Source: Paenibacillus periandrae
GTDB taxonomy: Bacteria > Bacillota > Bacilli > Paenibacillales > NBRC-103111
Assembly: GCF_022458865.1 (NCBI RefSeq)
Contig: NZ_JAJNMU010000008.1
Location: forward strand, 1 to 64,000
Reading direction: 5' to 3'
DNA: 64,000 nt
The number at the start of each line of letters is the position of its first letter. Positions within the stretch are counted from its first letter, which is position 1. Of the stretch, positions 1-9,044 are shown piece after piece. A model generated the notes under the pieces. The model saw nothing but the letters and a program-made list of their open reading frames with translations. It searched no databases and had not been told where the DNA came from. Made by a program: the position numbers and the translations under genes.

Positions 1-2
1 AA

Positions 3-581
3 GAGTGGTTGATGATCGCTCGGCAAGACGGCATGTGCTGTGAAGAGCGGGAAGGCAAGCGGGTTTATCTTGGCGCCATGACATGGACGGACAAGAAGTT
101 GAAGCGCCCGATACGTGCCGTTTACCAAGTCATCGAACGAACGGTCGAAGCCGACGGACAGCTCTTGCTGGTTCCACAAATCGAGGTGCAGGTCTTCTTC
201 ACGACGCTCACCTGCTCGCCCTGGCAGGTCATACGGCTCTATAGGGATCACGCCACGAGCGAACAATTTCATAGTGAGCTCAAGACGGATCTGAATCTGG
301 AGCGACTGCCCTCGGGTAAATTTGCAACCAACGATTTGGTGCTCTGCGCCGGTCTGGTCGCTTACAATCTGCTGCGGGCCATTGGACAAATCTCGCTGCA
401 AGAACCGGATGCCCCTGTCAAAACCAAGGTGTCTCGCAGACGTGTGAGGACGGTCATTGAAAATTTGATTTGGCTCGCTTCGCGAATGGTGGAGCATGCG
501 CGGCAAACGAAGCTCCGCTTTGGCACGCATAGCCCATGGTTCCAGACCTTCCAACGCATTTATGGCGTGTTGTCCGGCTGA
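3..581 (+). CDS. IS1380/IS4-like transposase, C-terminal part (cut by window edge)
   Basis: C-terminal half of a DDE transposase. The frame is open to the left window edge, so the TTG at 9 is not a real start. The signature is YRDHATSEQFHSELK: a Glu followed six residues later by a Lys, the E-X6-K part of the YREK motif of the IS4/IS1380 group, where the Glu is the third catalytic carboxylate. The next segment (LERLPSGKFATNDLVL) is typical of IS1380-family proteins. The gene is visibly more GC-rich than the AT-rich genes that follow, as expected for a mobile element. The family name is from motif memory and not a search. Confidence 0.8.
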   Translation, partial: EWLMIARQDGMCCEEREGKRVYLGAMTWTDKKLKRPIRAVYQVIERTVEADGQLLLVPQIEVQVFFTTLTCSPWQVIRLYRDHATSEQFHSELKTDLNLERLPSGKFATNDLVLCAGLVAYNLLRAIGQISLQEPDAPVKTKVSRRRVRTVIENLIWLASRMVEHARQTKLRFGTHSPWFQTFQRIYGVLSG

Positions 582-938
582 GCGAATGACGAACATAGGT
601 TTTGTTTTAGTCGCTGTGGGGAGCGCCTCTATTTTTCTGCGCTCTTTTTCTCAACGTTCCGTTGCTGTTGGCTTCTCCTTCACGAACCTCCGTCAGCTCA
701 CGTGCATCGACTACCTTGCCTCAATCTTTCACGGATTCAGGCATAACTCCTTCCACGCATTACTGCCAGTTAGCTTAATCCCATCTCCAGTCTTTTTCTC
801 AGTCTAGTACTTTATTTTCTTTGAACAACTAAATAAACTTGCGGTGCGAAACCTCATCTTCCAACAAATTGGTGATCTTTTTCAAGTATCGGCCTGAAAT
901 CCAAATGCTTATTTATTCGACGACTACATAAAACATAA
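582..938. other. Intergenic region downstream of the transposase
   Basis: No convincing gene is seen. The first ~220 bases remain relatively GC-rich and probably contain the right end of the insertion sequence, but its inverted repeat cannot be fixed because the left end lies outside the window. An open frame at 496-807 (+) overlaps the transposase in another frame and is regarded as a shadow. Confidence 0.4.
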
Positions 939-972
939 AGGGTTCCACATATTAGATAATAAGTGGAACCCT
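939..972 (-). terminator. Terminator of the first copper-amine-oxidase-N gene
   Basis: Ten-base inverted repeat agggttccac (939-948) / gtggaaccct (963-972), followed on the minus strand by a T-rich run. It ends the gene whose stop is at 1000. The 21-base stretch 935-955 recurs exactly at 17939-17959. Confidence 0.75.
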
Positions 973-999
973 GGTCTTGATTCTTAATTCCCCATCACA

Positions 1000-1941
1000 C
1001 TACTTAAATTGTTTTTGGTATCGTTTAAACAAATCATGTAATGCTTTCGCCTCATTGTTGACCGAAGAGATCTCACCATTGTCCACGTAATAGTAAAAGT
1101 TACCATCCGCATGTCCCAAAGTTAAACTATTACTATTACCTTTACGAGCCATCATCAGTTGCCTGCTTGGATCAAAGTAATAATAAGTAGTTTCGAAACC
1201 TTTGTATTTAGCAATTCCTTTTAGCTCCTCAATACTATTTATAAGCTGGTCATCAATAGACTTAATGGTAATGAAGGTTACCTTATCTTCATAATAATAA
1301 ATGCTATAGTTTGGATATTCCTCAAATGGCTCATTCATTCCTGGATCAATCCCACTCTTAGTAGGGGTCCCGAGAATTGATTTTACTTCAGTCGAACTCA
1401 TCCCAAGTCGTAAGGCATTGATTACTATCCGCTGATCTTGTATATGTATCGATGAATTTTCCTTTTCTGTTTCTACCTTGTTGATTTCAGGTGCATTTGT
1501 AACAATTAATACTGTGTTTGTTTGATCATCATAATCAACCTTTGCATTTAACGCTTCAGCAATGGCGCGAGCGGGTAGATAGACTCGTCCATCCACTAAT
1601 CGGCCTGAAACTTCGAGATTCTTATGAATACCATTAATAGAAATGGTGTTTGCGTTAATAGAAACTTCAATCATTTGATTTTTTGGTGTAAGCGGTATGA
1701 TGGAAACCATCTTTTGTTGATCATTCCAGATAATATGGTTGTCATCATCGGGTATATCTAAAGAGATAAGCAAATCCCGCAATGGAAACAGGCTACTACC
1801 ATTTTCAATAAAAGGTTGGCCATATTGAAATTGTATGGATTCGTTGTTTACCTTTAATTTCGGACTGTCAGCAAACGCAAAGCCGGGGAACAATAAAATA
1901 AATACTGCGATTAAAACAGGGGTGGCGATTAAATTTTTCAT
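1000..1941 (-). CDS. Secreted protein with copper-amine-oxidase N-terminal domain
   Basis: 313-residue exported protein. Residues 1-24 form a signal peptide (basic N-terminus, hydrophobic core, AFA-D cleavage site). Residues ~30-150 match the copper-amine-oxidase N-terminal-like domain, a beta-rich module common in Paenibacillus surface proteins; its second repeat contains VDGRVYLPARAIAEALNAKV. The C-terminal part (~170-310) contains LRLGMSSTEVKSILGTP, which resembles SmpA/OmlA- or CAP-associated-type small beta domains. No catalytic site is seen, so a wall or adhesion role is inferred. The start has a GGAAC ribosome site 6 bases upstream. A terminator follows at 939-972, so the gene appears monocistronic. 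Confidence 0.75.
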   Translation of the reverse strand: MKNLIATPVLIAVFILLFPGFAFADSPKLKVNNESIQFQYGQPFIENGSSLFPLRDLLISLDIPDDDNHIIWNDQQKMVSIIPLTPKNQMIEVSINANTISINGIHKNLEVSGRLVDGRVYLPARAIAEALNAKVDYDDQTNTVLIVTNAPEINKVETEKENSSIHIQDQRIVINALRLGMSSTEVKSILGTPTKSGIDPGMNEPFEEYPNYSIYYYEDKVTFITIKSIDDQLINSIEELKGIAKYKGFETTYYYFDPSRQLMMARKGNSNSLTLGHADGNFYYYVDNGEISSVNNEAKALHDLFKRYQKQFK

Positions 1942-2037
1942 GATGTTCCTTCTTTCAAATATTGAAATAATAGACTCGTCTTTTGTTCATGAATAGGAAA
2001 ATACAAAGCATTCTTTACATGACTCGGGTAATTGCAC

Positions 2038-2763
2038 CTAATTTTCCGGGATATTATCAACCATCCCATTTTCACTCTTCATTTCTTTTGTTATCGGATT
2101 CACATGTACCCAATCTTGGATTACCGTATCCCGTTTCCTGCGAATAGCAATGATATAATTCCCCTCTTCATCCTTCTTCTCATAGACAGCATACGTTGAA
2201 TAATCTTTATAATCTATTTTATTTGGATCTTTATCAATTTGTTTAGGTATATTTGCATAACCGCAATTACAAGTTTCCTGTACTAATTTTATTGCAGCGT
2301 CAATTGATAACATCGTAGGTTGAAATGCAAGCTCCGCTGGATATTCTTCAATAATGACAGATTGATTTTCAGGTTGCCATTCCACATATTTCCCTGTAGC
2401 TTCTGCGATGAACCGAACAGGCACCATGGTACTGCCATTCACGATTTTGGGTGCGATTTCCATAATAAATGGTTTCCCATTTATCCGAGCACTTTTATCA
2501 CCTATTTTTACCTCAACTAAATATTCTTTGCTCTTCCCCAAAACAGTACCATCTGAGGAATCAAATTCAACGGTTAAACCTATTTTTTCGAAAATGGCTC
2601 TAATAGGTACTAAGGTTAATCCATCTTCAATTACAGGCTGCGTCTCAAACTTAATAGGGGACCCATAATATTGGACAACGATATCTTTTTTTTCTGCAAA
2701 TGCTGTGCTAGTAGAGATCAAAGAACCCAGCGCTATTGCTATTAAAATTTTCTTAACATTCAT
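2038..2763 (-). CDS. Secreted copper-amine-oxidase-N domain protein
   Basis: 241-residue secreted protein. The open frame begins at 2868, but ATG 2763 is chosen because it is preceded by GGGAGAG and directly opens a signal peptide (MNVKKILIAIALGSLISTS.. AFA-E). Residues ~25-140 carry the two hallmark repeats of the domain: LTLVPIRAIFEKIGLTVEFD and STMVPVRFIAEATGKYVEW. The ~100-residue tail has no recognised fold and contains CNCG. It is the second of several such proteins in the window and probably acts outside the membrane; function unknown. Confidence 0.75.
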   Translation of the reverse strand: MNVKKILIAIALGSLISTSTAFAEKKDIVVQYYGSPIKFETQPVIEDGLTLVPIRAIFEKIGLTVEFDSSDGTVLGKSKEYLVEVKIGDKSARINGKPFIMEIAPKIVNGSTMVPVRFIAEATGKYVEWQPENQSVIIEEYPAELAFQPTMLSIDAAIKLVQETCNCGYANIPKQIDKDPNKIDYKDYSTYAVYEKKDEEGNYIIAIRRKRDTVIQDWVHVNPITKEMKSENGMVDNIPEN

Positions 2764-2941
2764 CCTTATATTTCTCTCCCATATCAATTTAGTTAATCTT
2801 GCCAAGAGGAGCCTGTTAATCCAACTCCTCACCTTGAAAAATGACGGTTTTTTTGAAATAATCATCAATCTGATGAGTTACATAACTATTACTTTACACG
2901 ATTCCTGTTAGAAAAAAGTGCCATCCAGAGTTTTTGCATGT

Positions 2942-3433
2942 TTATTCTATTTGTTTAACTAAAGTAACATCATCTGCAATGTCTATTGCAAATTTAATTA
3001 ACTCCTGTTCATTTTGAAAATGGCTAGTAAAACCTCGTTTGTAAAACCATTTAAGCACATCATTTCTTTTTGGATTACTTGCTCTTACTGAAACAGTGAA
3101 TGTTTTTATACCTTTTTCAAGAATCCTTTCCTCTAATGTTTTTAATATAGAAGACCCGATATTTGCTCCTCTGAATTGCTGATTTACTACTAAAGATATT
3201 TGGACCTCTACCTCATCATCATCCTCATTCTCAAAGGCATCTCCCTCGAAGACATCAAACCACCCGAATCCAATAGTTTCATTTGAGTCTTTATTATAAA
3301 ATCGGTACAAATCCTTTTTTTCAATCTTCCCATCCTCCAGATTTGGGATATTAAATGATTCACTTTCCTTTGAAAGGATATCTTTGAATTCTTCCAAAGT
3401 CGTATCGTTTGTTTGTTCATATTCAATTTGCAT
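2942..3433 (-). CDS. GNAT-family N-acetyltransferase
   Basis: 163 residues. Residues ~50-140 show the GNAT pattern: a beta strand (VEVQISLVVN) followed by the acetyl-CoA pyrophosphate loop QFRGANIGSSIL, a degenerate R/Q-x-x-G-x-G/A signature, then the late motif NPKRNDVLKWFYKRGF. The family transfers an acetyl group from acetyl-CoA to a primary amine; the substrate cannot be deduced. It lies just downstream of the CoiA-like gene with a 43-base gap, so co-transcription is plausible. Confidence 0.75.
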   Translation of the reverse strand: MQIEYEQTNDTTLEEFKDILSKESESFNIPNLEDGKIEKKDLYRFYNKDSNETIGFGWFDVFEGDAFENEDDDEVEVQISLVVNQQFRGANIGSSILKTLEERILEKGIKTFTVSVRASNPKRNDVLKWFYKRGFTSHFQNEQELIKFAIDIADDVTLVKQIE

Positions 3434-3476
3434 GTAGTACTGTCTCCTTCATCCTCTTGCTTTGGCAAAACAAAAC

Positions 3477-4862
3477 CTATTCGACTTTCAATGCATTCTT
3501 CATATTTTCCATTTGAGAATACAAAGAAGACCATGCCTCCCTTGAAATTTCACCATCTCTATCAGCCTGATCAATAATCGATTGGCAGCGTTCAATATGT
3601 TCGTGGAATACCGGATAGGCCTTCAAATATTCAGATAACCTGAAGCGTGCAAGCAGAAACCGATAGTATTCAACTTTACCAAATGCATCAGCCCTTATTT
3701 GTGAAGATGATTGTGCATCTTGCTTTACATCATAAGCTGCCGCTACTTCGTCCCTATATACCTGCTGAACACGCGTCTTAGCTTCTTGCCGCTGTTTGTA
3801 TTCTCTAGCCGCTTTTTCGGCTTGTTCGTTTAACCGCTTAGCCTCTTCTTCTTTTTCCATTCGTTCACGTTCAAGTTTTGCATTTAGCTCTTCATAAGCA
3901 TTTTGAGCACGTTGTTTCAGCTCGTCTCTCATAGAAAGCTCATTTGGAGCAAACCATCGAAAATCGGTTCCACGATCGTTAAGGGTTACAATTTGATCGA
4001 GTTGTAAAGGAACCGCTTCGTGCGGCATGTATGCCCACCCTACAGTTGAATCAGATCTGCTTATAATTGGAACACATCGAACCATTAATGCAGTCAACTT
4101 ACTCATATTCACATACATCATTGTAAGGACCGTATAGGGACGAATCGTCTCACTCGATTGTAAGACAATTAGGGAATTTTCACCGTAGAGCCTGACAATT
4201 GATTCTATTTTCTCTTTCCATATCTGGTCATACTCAGTGGAACGCAACATCAAAAATTCAGATCGGTAGAGAGATAGTACCGGTTTTTCCATGTGTGGTG
4301 AGTACCATTCCTCGTCAATCAAGAAGAATGACCGGAACCCCTGATCCGCATAAGTTTGGATCCTTTTCCGTAGAAAGTTATGATAATTTTGATCCGTCTT
4401 AGTGCCTGTAATATAATCGATAGCCCACACCTGACCATCAGGAAAGTATAGAATCAAGTCCGGAATGATATTCAATCGTTGTTTATATAGATAACCATCT
4501 TGAACTTCTATTCCACGGAATTTTAACTGACCCGTCAAATATTCTTTGAGAATGGTTTTACCAATGCGGTGTTGCTGATCATTTTCACCGATTCGGCTTG
4601 ATGTATATTTCTTGTAATTGTCTTTGCCAGAACATTCATCAGTATTCTTATGGCTAAAAAAGCAAACCTTTTCAGGGCCATAGAGCACAAGTTTTACTGT
4701 ACTCCCGCAGCAGCGGCAAATAAACTTGCCCTTTTGTGCATGTTTGCGATATTTTTCATCAAGGACATCTCTGATTTTATCCCAACTATAGCCCTCAGCT
4801 TGTAACTCTTGCCTTTCTTGTTCGATATTCACGATATCATGAAATAGCTTTGCCGTTTCCAT
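3477..4862 (-). CDS. CoiA-like protein (zinc finger, nuclease-like domain, coiled coil)
   Basis: 461 residues. A treble-clef-like zinc site (CRCCG at ~49-53, then HKN..EC at ~71-78) precedes a helical linker and a restriction-enzyme-like core, IIPDLILYFPDGQVWAIDYI (~132-151). This order matches CoiA, a competence protein needed for processing DNA taken up by transformation. In the core, D of PDL and D of AIDY could form a PD-(D/E)XK-type site, but the usual E-x-K is replaced by D-Y-I, so activity is uncertain. Residues ~300-370 are a charged coiled coil absent from classical CoiA. No other competence gene is near; it may belong to a plasmid or phage variant of the family. Confidence 0.6.
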   Translation of the reverse strand: METAKLFHDIVNIEQERQELQAEGYSWDKIRDVLDEKYRKHAQKGKFICRCCGSTVKLVLYGPEKVCFFSHKNTDECSGKDNYKKYTSSRIGENDQQHRIGKTILKEYLTGQLKFRGIEVQDGYLYKQRLNIIPDLILYFPDGQVWAIDYITGTKTDQNYHNFLRKRIQTYADQGFRSFFLIDEEWYSPHMEKPVLSLYRSEFLMLRSTEYDQIWKEKIESIVRLYGENSLIVLQSSETIRPYTVLTMMYVNMSKLTALMVRCVPIISRSDSTVGWAYMPHEAVPLQLDQIVTLNDRGTDFRWFAPNELSMRDELKQRAQNAYEELNAKLERERMEKEEEAKRLNEQAEKAAREYKQRQEAKTRVQQVYRDEVAAAYDVKQDAQSSSQIRADAFGKVEYYRFLLARFRLSEYLKAYPVFHEHIERCQSIIDQADRDGEISREAWSSLYSQMENMKNALKVE

Positions 4863-4963
4863 TAAAAAACTTCACCTCCGGTGTACCGTCATATTAAAGG
4901 TTATGTAGGATTCTACGATTTCAAAGATTAGCAGCTGATATTCAACGTAATCTTTTTCCCAAT

Positions 4964-5503
4964 TTAGAAGTCCTTAAGTTGTTTTCCCTCTTTAAACCAT
5001 ATTAATTCATGTTTTTCAGGCAGTAGCACACCTGTTTCAAATTCAATAAAAAGACCAAAAGTATAATGAAGCTTGTTATGATCAGATTTATCCGTATAGC
5101 ACTCCAATTTTGTATAATCAAAGACTCTATCAGTAGGATTTGTTGATTTTTTTATTTCAATTATCAAAAAATTACTCTCGCTCCCTCCCCTTCTGTGAAC
5201 TACTATATCTGGATATATTGAAAATTTTGCATATTCAATATCATTAATCAAAATTTCTTTCTTCACAGTTTTACCCAGTTTCTCAGCTTCAGCTTTTACT
5301 TGATATATATTCTTGGAGCTCTTTTCTTCATCGATATTTTTATTATATTCACAGTCTACATTCAGATATGGAAACTCCTCCTGGAGATACGTAGCAAGCT
5401 TATGGGCTATCGTTCGCTCATTTAAATCATTTACAAGTAAATAAATGTCTTCTTGAAACAACTTTGAAATTGCATTGTTAACATTGTGAGATATGCTATT
5501 CAT
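4964..5503 (-). CDS. PD-(D/E)XK nuclease-like protein
   Basis: 179 residues. The core reads YPDIVVHRR...SNFLIIEIKKS, i.e. PD-x(n)-E-x-K, the metal-binding signature of restriction-endonuclease-fold proteins. The N-terminal segment NDLNERTIAHKLATYLQEEF is typical of a conserved family of unknown function often found near restriction-modification and anti-phage genes. It may be a nuclease or a DNA-binding subunit. Separated by ~100 bases from the CoiA-like gene on the same strand. Confidence 0.6.
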   Translation of the reverse strand: MNSISHNVNNAISKLFQEDIYLLVNDLNERTIAHKLATYLQEEFPYLNVDCEYNKNIDEEKSSKNIYQVKAEAEKLGKTVKKEILINDIEYAKFSIYPDIVVHRRGGSESNFLIIEIKKSTNPTDRVFDYTKLECYTDKSDHNKLHYTFGLFIEFETGVLLPEKHELIWFKEGKQLKDF

Positions 5504-5634
5504 CTTGTTTAATTTCCCCCTCTCACCACTGAAAATATTACACCAGTATTGTGATTAAACAGCTATGTATATCCGCCACGTTTGTTAACTGTTCTCTATG
5601 TTAGAATTTAGAGTAACTCTATAAGTAGTACATT

Positions 5635-6000
5635 TCAATCTTCTTTGTCATAAGGATTTAACATGGGTATACTTCCGATGTGTCTGCCCCAAATTAGATT
5701 TATATATAGACAAGCCTGTTCTATAACCGCTCTTACATGACTAATCCAGTTAATTGTTAGAACCTCCGGATGCGAATGTAGATCTCGAAGTTTCATAAGG
5801 CTTTTACACTTGGATTGATCCCATTTTGTTAGACTATTAATCCTAACTGCATGTTCTAACAAATTTTCTTTATTTCTGGGAAATGGCAAACCTTTTACTT
5901 TTACATTTCGAGCCTCATTTTTATTTGACCAATCGTATATTGCTTCTCTTTCAGGCTTCATCATTACATTTACTTTTTCGCTTTTTATCTGAGCCTCCAC
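5635..6000 (-). CDS. Hypothetical protein
   Basis: 121 residues, not recognised. The N-terminal half is rich in Lys and Glu; the C-terminal half (KSLMKLRDLHSHPEVLTINW onward) is probably helical, with no signal peptide, zinc site or clear motif. The start is not strongly supported: ATG at 6000 lacks a good AGGAGG, and the later ATG-ATG pair (~residues 13-14) is an alternative. It lies between genes of the same orientation. Confidence 0.45.
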   Translation of the reverse strand: MEAQIKSEKVNVMMKPEREAIYDWSNKNEARNVKVKGLPFPRNKENLLEHAVRINSLTKWDQSKCKSLMKLRDLHSHPEVLTINWISHVRAVIEQACLYINLIWGRHIGSIPMLNPYDKED

Positions 6001-6051
6001 TACAACATCTTGTGTACAATTGCTTGTTACGCATTTTCGTCGAACTATGCA

Positions 6052-6369
6052 TTAAGAAACTTCAATCGTTGAATTGGGGTTCTTCTCGCACTCGTGAAGC
6101 AATTTTTGTACATAGGCTAATGCTCCTTCGTAATTCCCCCATCCGTTGGGAGGATTCATCGCCTTGTATTTCTCTGGATTTGAAATCATTTCTTCTACAC
6201 ATTGCCGAAGCAAAAGGGTCGATTCCCCTGCGTTTACACCGTTAAAAGCACTCAAAGATTGCCCCATAGCTTCAACATACATTTTCGAAACGTTATAAGT
6301 GTAGTTGCCAATATCAGCAACCTCGACATCCAGCATTTCCTTTTGTTTCAGGGATATGTCCCAGCTCAT
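6052..6369 (-). CDS. Conserved hypothetical protein, MSWD...TYN(V/Y)S family
   Basis: 105 residues. ATG 6369 is preferred to 6390 because AAAGGTTG lies 7 bases upstream. The N-terminus MSWDISL, the motif GNYTYNVSKMY and the C-terminal pattern NPPNGWGNYEGALAYVQKLL fit a small soluble family frequent in phages and mobile elements that, to my knowledge, has no assigned function. No catalytic residues are obvious. Confidence 0.6.
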   Translation of the reverse strand: MSWDISLKQKEMLDVEVADIGNYTYNVSKMYVEAMGQSLSAFNGVNAGESTLLLRQCVEEMISNPEKYKAMNPPNGWGNYEGALAYVQKLLHECEKNPNSTIEVS

Positions 6370-6425
6370 TTCAATCAACCTTTCTTTCACTTGGTTTAAA
6401 TATCCATTTTCTTGTAATAATGGTT

Positions 6426-6722
6426 TTAGAAAAAAGTCATTCCACTAGAAAATCCGAAGAACCACAAATAGTAAAGAAAAATAACTGTACATAGAGCTCC
6501 AGCTACTAGAACAAGATAAATACTTACTGAATCAAATAATGTCAATAGTACGAACCAAGTACCAGCAAGGATCAAATATGAAGAACTGACCATGAAGAGG
6601 TTCTTCGTAAAGTGGACAATGATCGATTCCTTATAGGATTCTTTAATCACATAGATGAAACTAATAATAATTAAGACGATCAAATTGGCCAAAGCGAAAA
6701 TTGCTGTTAAGGATAGAATCAC
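6426..6722 (-). CDS. Small membrane protein
   Basis: 98 residues with three predicted transmembrane helices (~3-25, ~44-62, ~67-90). The GTG at 6722 is preferred to the GTG at 6740 because the GGAGGGTGGG that would serve as ribosome site lies between them. Unknown function. A short palindrome (atatactagtatat) sits upstream at ~6763-6776. Confidence 0.5.
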   Translation of the reverse strand: MILSLTAIFALANLIVLIIISFIYVIKESYKESIIVHFTKNLFMVSSSYLILAGTWFVLLTLFDSVSIYLVLVAGALCTVIFLYYLWFFGFSSGMTFF

Positions 6723-6823
6723 GTTTCGCCCACCCTCCACTGGTATAAATATACATACTAGTATATCATATCGTTATATTCATCATTAGGGAAATTTTGT
6801 ATGTCATTATGAAGTACATCATA

Positions 6824-6859
6824 AACACAAACAGCCCCCATGAGAAGGCTGTTTGTGTT
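6824..6859 (-). terminator. Strong hairpin after the D12 methylase gene
   Basis: Perfect 13-base arms aacacaaacagcc (6824-6836) / ggctgtttgtgtt (6847-6859), ten bases after the stop of the minus-strand methylase gene. The T-run is weak, but position and stem strength favour transcription termination. Confidence 0.75.
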
Positions 6860-6869
6860 GCTATAGACA

Positions 6870-7844
6870 TTATACAGAGTATATGCGGCCCACATGCTCA
6901 ATCTCAGGATAACAATATATCTCTCTAATTAATGGATCGTTATCGTAACAAAGAATAATATCGGCGCCAGGCATACCCATGTGTAAGGAATCTAAAAGTA
7001 CACACAACCGAATATGCTCATCAGTATCATAATGACAGCGATATAATTGCTTTCCCTTTTGACGAAAAGGTGGGTCAAGATAGAGGGTAAGTGAATCGTC
7101 CCAATAAGTTTCCTCAATTAGGTCACAAGCATCTAGGTTTAATACTACGAATCGGTCACTTAATTGGTGAATTCGCTGAATTCTCTTGCATAGCTCTTTG
7201 GGGTTCCAACGAGAAAGCAATTCAGACAGTGTTCCCTTTCGACCCCCTAAAGGATTGGCATTGTAAATTCCAGAGTAAGCTAACCTATTTAGAAGTAACG
7301 TGTACCACGCCGCTTCTAGAATCGTACATCCCTGATAGTCAGACTTTATTATAGATTGAGTATTAAAGTAGGACTTGTGATTGGGTCGCTCATTTTGGAT
7401 TCGATATATTAGCTCATTAGGCATATTTTGTATCGTCCAATATAGAGAATAAATCCCTATATCTTTATCATTCAAAACTAGTTTTTCAATAACTCCCGCT
7501 TCAAGAAAAGAGAATTCTGCGCTGGCTCCACCTGAGTAGCCGCTCACTAGTTTCTTTGTTTTAGATTCCTGAAGTTTCGAGTACAAATAAGGAATGAACT
7601 TACTTTTTCCTCCTGGGTAGCGAAGTAAGGCCATCTGTTTTTTCAGAGAGATCCTGATATCCGGTGCAGGAGTATTAACGTTCTGACGGTCTTCAAGTAT
7701 TAATGTAAAACGATGTCTGGTTTCTGGTTCATAAATGTAAGTGTAAGCGTCACAATTCGAGCACCAAAATCCTCGATTATATTGATCAACCTCCGCTTCC
7801 TCAGAATCTTCATCATTATCGCAAAACTGACAGATTAATATCAT
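6870..7844 (-). CDS. D12-class (Dam-like) adenine-N6 DNA methyltransferase with N-terminal zinc finger
   Basis: 324 residues. ATG 7844 is preferred to 7958 because AAGGGGG precedes it. Residues ~1-30 form a zinc finger (CQFC near the start, later CSNC). The methylase part begins at ~75 with LLRYPGGKSKFIPYL, the Dam/M.EcoRV motif I (AdoMet binding), followed by GYSGGASAEFSF. Catalytic motif IV is LYLDPPF instead of the usual DPPY, and it is followed by the family-typical GKQLYRCHYDTDEH. Reaction: AdoMet-dependent methylation of adenine in duplex DNA. Phe occurs in place of Tyr in motif IV of some active enzymes, so activity is likely but untested. A decayed paralogous fragment lies at 29407-29542. 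Confidence 0.8.
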   Translation of the reverse strand: MILICQFCDNDEDSEEAEVDQYNRGFWCSNCDAYTYIYEPETRHRFTLILEDRQNVNTPAPDIRISLKKQMALLRYPGGKSKFIPYLYSKLQESKTKKLVSGYSGGASAEFSFLEAGVIEKLVLNDKDIGIYSLYWTIQNMPNELIYRIQNERPNHKSYFNTQSIIKSDYQGCTILEAAWYTLLLNRLAYSGIYNANPLGGRKGTLSELLSRWNPKELCKRIQRIHQLSDRFVVLNLDACDLIEETYWDDSLTLYLDPPFRQKGKQLYRCHYDTDEHIRLCVLLDSLHMGMPGADIILCYDNDPLIREIYCYPEIEHVGRIYSV

Positions 7845-7940
7845 GATGATCCCCCTTCTTAATAGGTAATAATGAGATAAGATCATTGTCAATTCATTGA
7901 TCCTATTCACATCCTGTTTTGTTTTTCGCGCAATATAAAT

Positions 7941-7968
7941 CAAAAAGAGAAGGACCATTTAGCCCTTC
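7941..7968 (-). terminator. Terminator after the beta-class methylase gene
   Basis: On the minus strand, GAAGGGC (from 7968) pairs with GTCCTTC (to 7949) and is followed by TCTTTTTG. It lies 10 bases after the stop of the upstream methylase gene, so the two methylase genes are probably separate transcripts. Confidence 0.7.
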
Positions 7969-7977
7969 CCTTCATGT

Positions 7978-8763
7978 TTAAAACATAGTTAATTGTTCAG
8001 AAAACCCGAATACCTCTTTCCCCATTCGTCTGTTAGCAATCTCAATGTATTCATGGCAAAGCTCGAACCCCATATAGTTCCTATTTAATTGAGCGGCTGC
8101 AACTGCGACTGTTCCAGAACCCATGAATGGGTCAAGAACTAAGTCATCAGGGTTACTAAGAGCCTTGATCAGAGGTCGAACTATATCCAGTGGAAACTGG
8201 CAAGGATGATCCGTTTTCTCCGGATGATTGTTTTTAACATTTGATATCTGCCAAACATCCCCTGGGTTCTTTCCCATTGGATGGCCAGACAATTCACCTT
8301 TCTTATCACCCTTATAATGCTTTTTACCTGGATACTTTTGTGGTACCCGGATAGGATCAATATTAAAAGTATAGTCCTCACTTTTAGTAAACCAAAGAAC
8401 GGTCTCATGCCTGCCAGATAATCGTTTTGTACAATGCAGACCATGCTCGAAATGCCATACAATGCGGTTTCTTGGGATTAGTTTATTTTCCAAAAAGAAA
8501 GCAAAAAGCATACAATCTAATGGATAAACCTTGCCATTATCAACGTAGTTACCCACTTGGTAGGCTATACTTCCTCCTGTTTTTAATACACGGCTGCAGG
8601 CTTTAATAATTTCACGTTGCCAAGCTAAGTATGCGTCAAGCGACGTACGCTTTTCGTAAGATTTTCCAATATTGTATGGAGGTGATGTAATAATTAAATC
8701 TACTGATTCTGCTTTCATTGTATTCATTCCGGATAGACAATCTTGATGGTTAATGGTATTCAT
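7978..8763 (-). CDS. Beta-class DNA methyltransferase (N4-cytosine or N6-adenine)
   Basis: 261 residues. The catalytic motif IV (DLIITSPPYNIG, ~23-34) comes first and the AdoMet-binding motif I (LDPFMGSGTVAVAA, ~217-230) last, the motif order of class-beta type II methylases. SPPY is used by both N4-cytosine and N6-adenine enzymes, so the modified base cannot be named. KNPGDVWQI in the middle is another family hallmark. No restriction partner with a recognisable motif is adjacent; the nuclease-like genes at 4964 and 10282 are candidates only by proximity. The frame overlaps a degraded coding remnant upstream. Confidence 0.85.
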   Translation of the reverse strand: MNTINHQDCLSGMNTMKAESVDLIITSPPYNIGKSYEKRTSLDAYLAWQREIIKACSRVLKTGGSIAYQVGNYVDNGKVYPLDCMLFAFFLENKLIPRNRIVWHFEHGLHCTKRLSGRHETVLWFTKSEDYTFNIDPIRVPQKYPGKKHYKGDKKGELSGHPMGKNPGDVWQISNVKNNHPEKTDHPCQFPLDIVRPLIKALSNPDDLVLDPFMGSGTVAVAAAQLNRNYMGFELCHEYIEIANRRMGKEVFGFSEQLTMF

Positions 8764-8974
8764 TCGGGGAATCCCCTTCCAAATCTAAATGTCGATTTGG
8801 ATAAGGCGGGACTCTATTGTTGTCCCTATCTGCAATTTTAGTTGCAAATGCTACTCTTTCCCGAGCGGGCTGTCAGTTGAAAGCGAGTCACAATGGACTT
8901 ACAAGCTTGCCGAAGCCAGCTGCTTTCATCGCACCTTTATCGGAGAAACCCCAATATGGATGTATGCATGAACA
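8750..8974 (-). pseudogene. Possible degraded small gene upstream of the methylase
   Basis: One minus-strand frame reads as protein across the whole interval: an upstream part ending in MKAAGFGKLVSPL, then TGA, LAFN, a second TGA, then a polar stretch containing AFATKIADRDNNRVPPYPN to a TAA at 8750 that overlaps the methylase start by 14 bases. The overlap is what operon genes show, but the two in-frame stops suggest decay. No family is recognised. An open plus-strand frame over the same bases is probably its shadow. Confidence 0.3.
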
Positions 8975-9044
8975 TCATCCTTTCTAATAGAAAAAGATAG
9001 ATACACATGTGAAGAGTTTCGGTATACCCTATAGTAGAGCAAAT

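Noticed and set aside
3477..4862. Competence locus
   Set aside because: Only a CoiA-like protein is present; no comE, comG or dprA genes, and its nuclease site is altered.
8789..8971. Open frame of 60 codons on the plus strand
   Set aside because: It lies opposite a minus-strand protein-like frame and has no ribosome site; considered a shadow.
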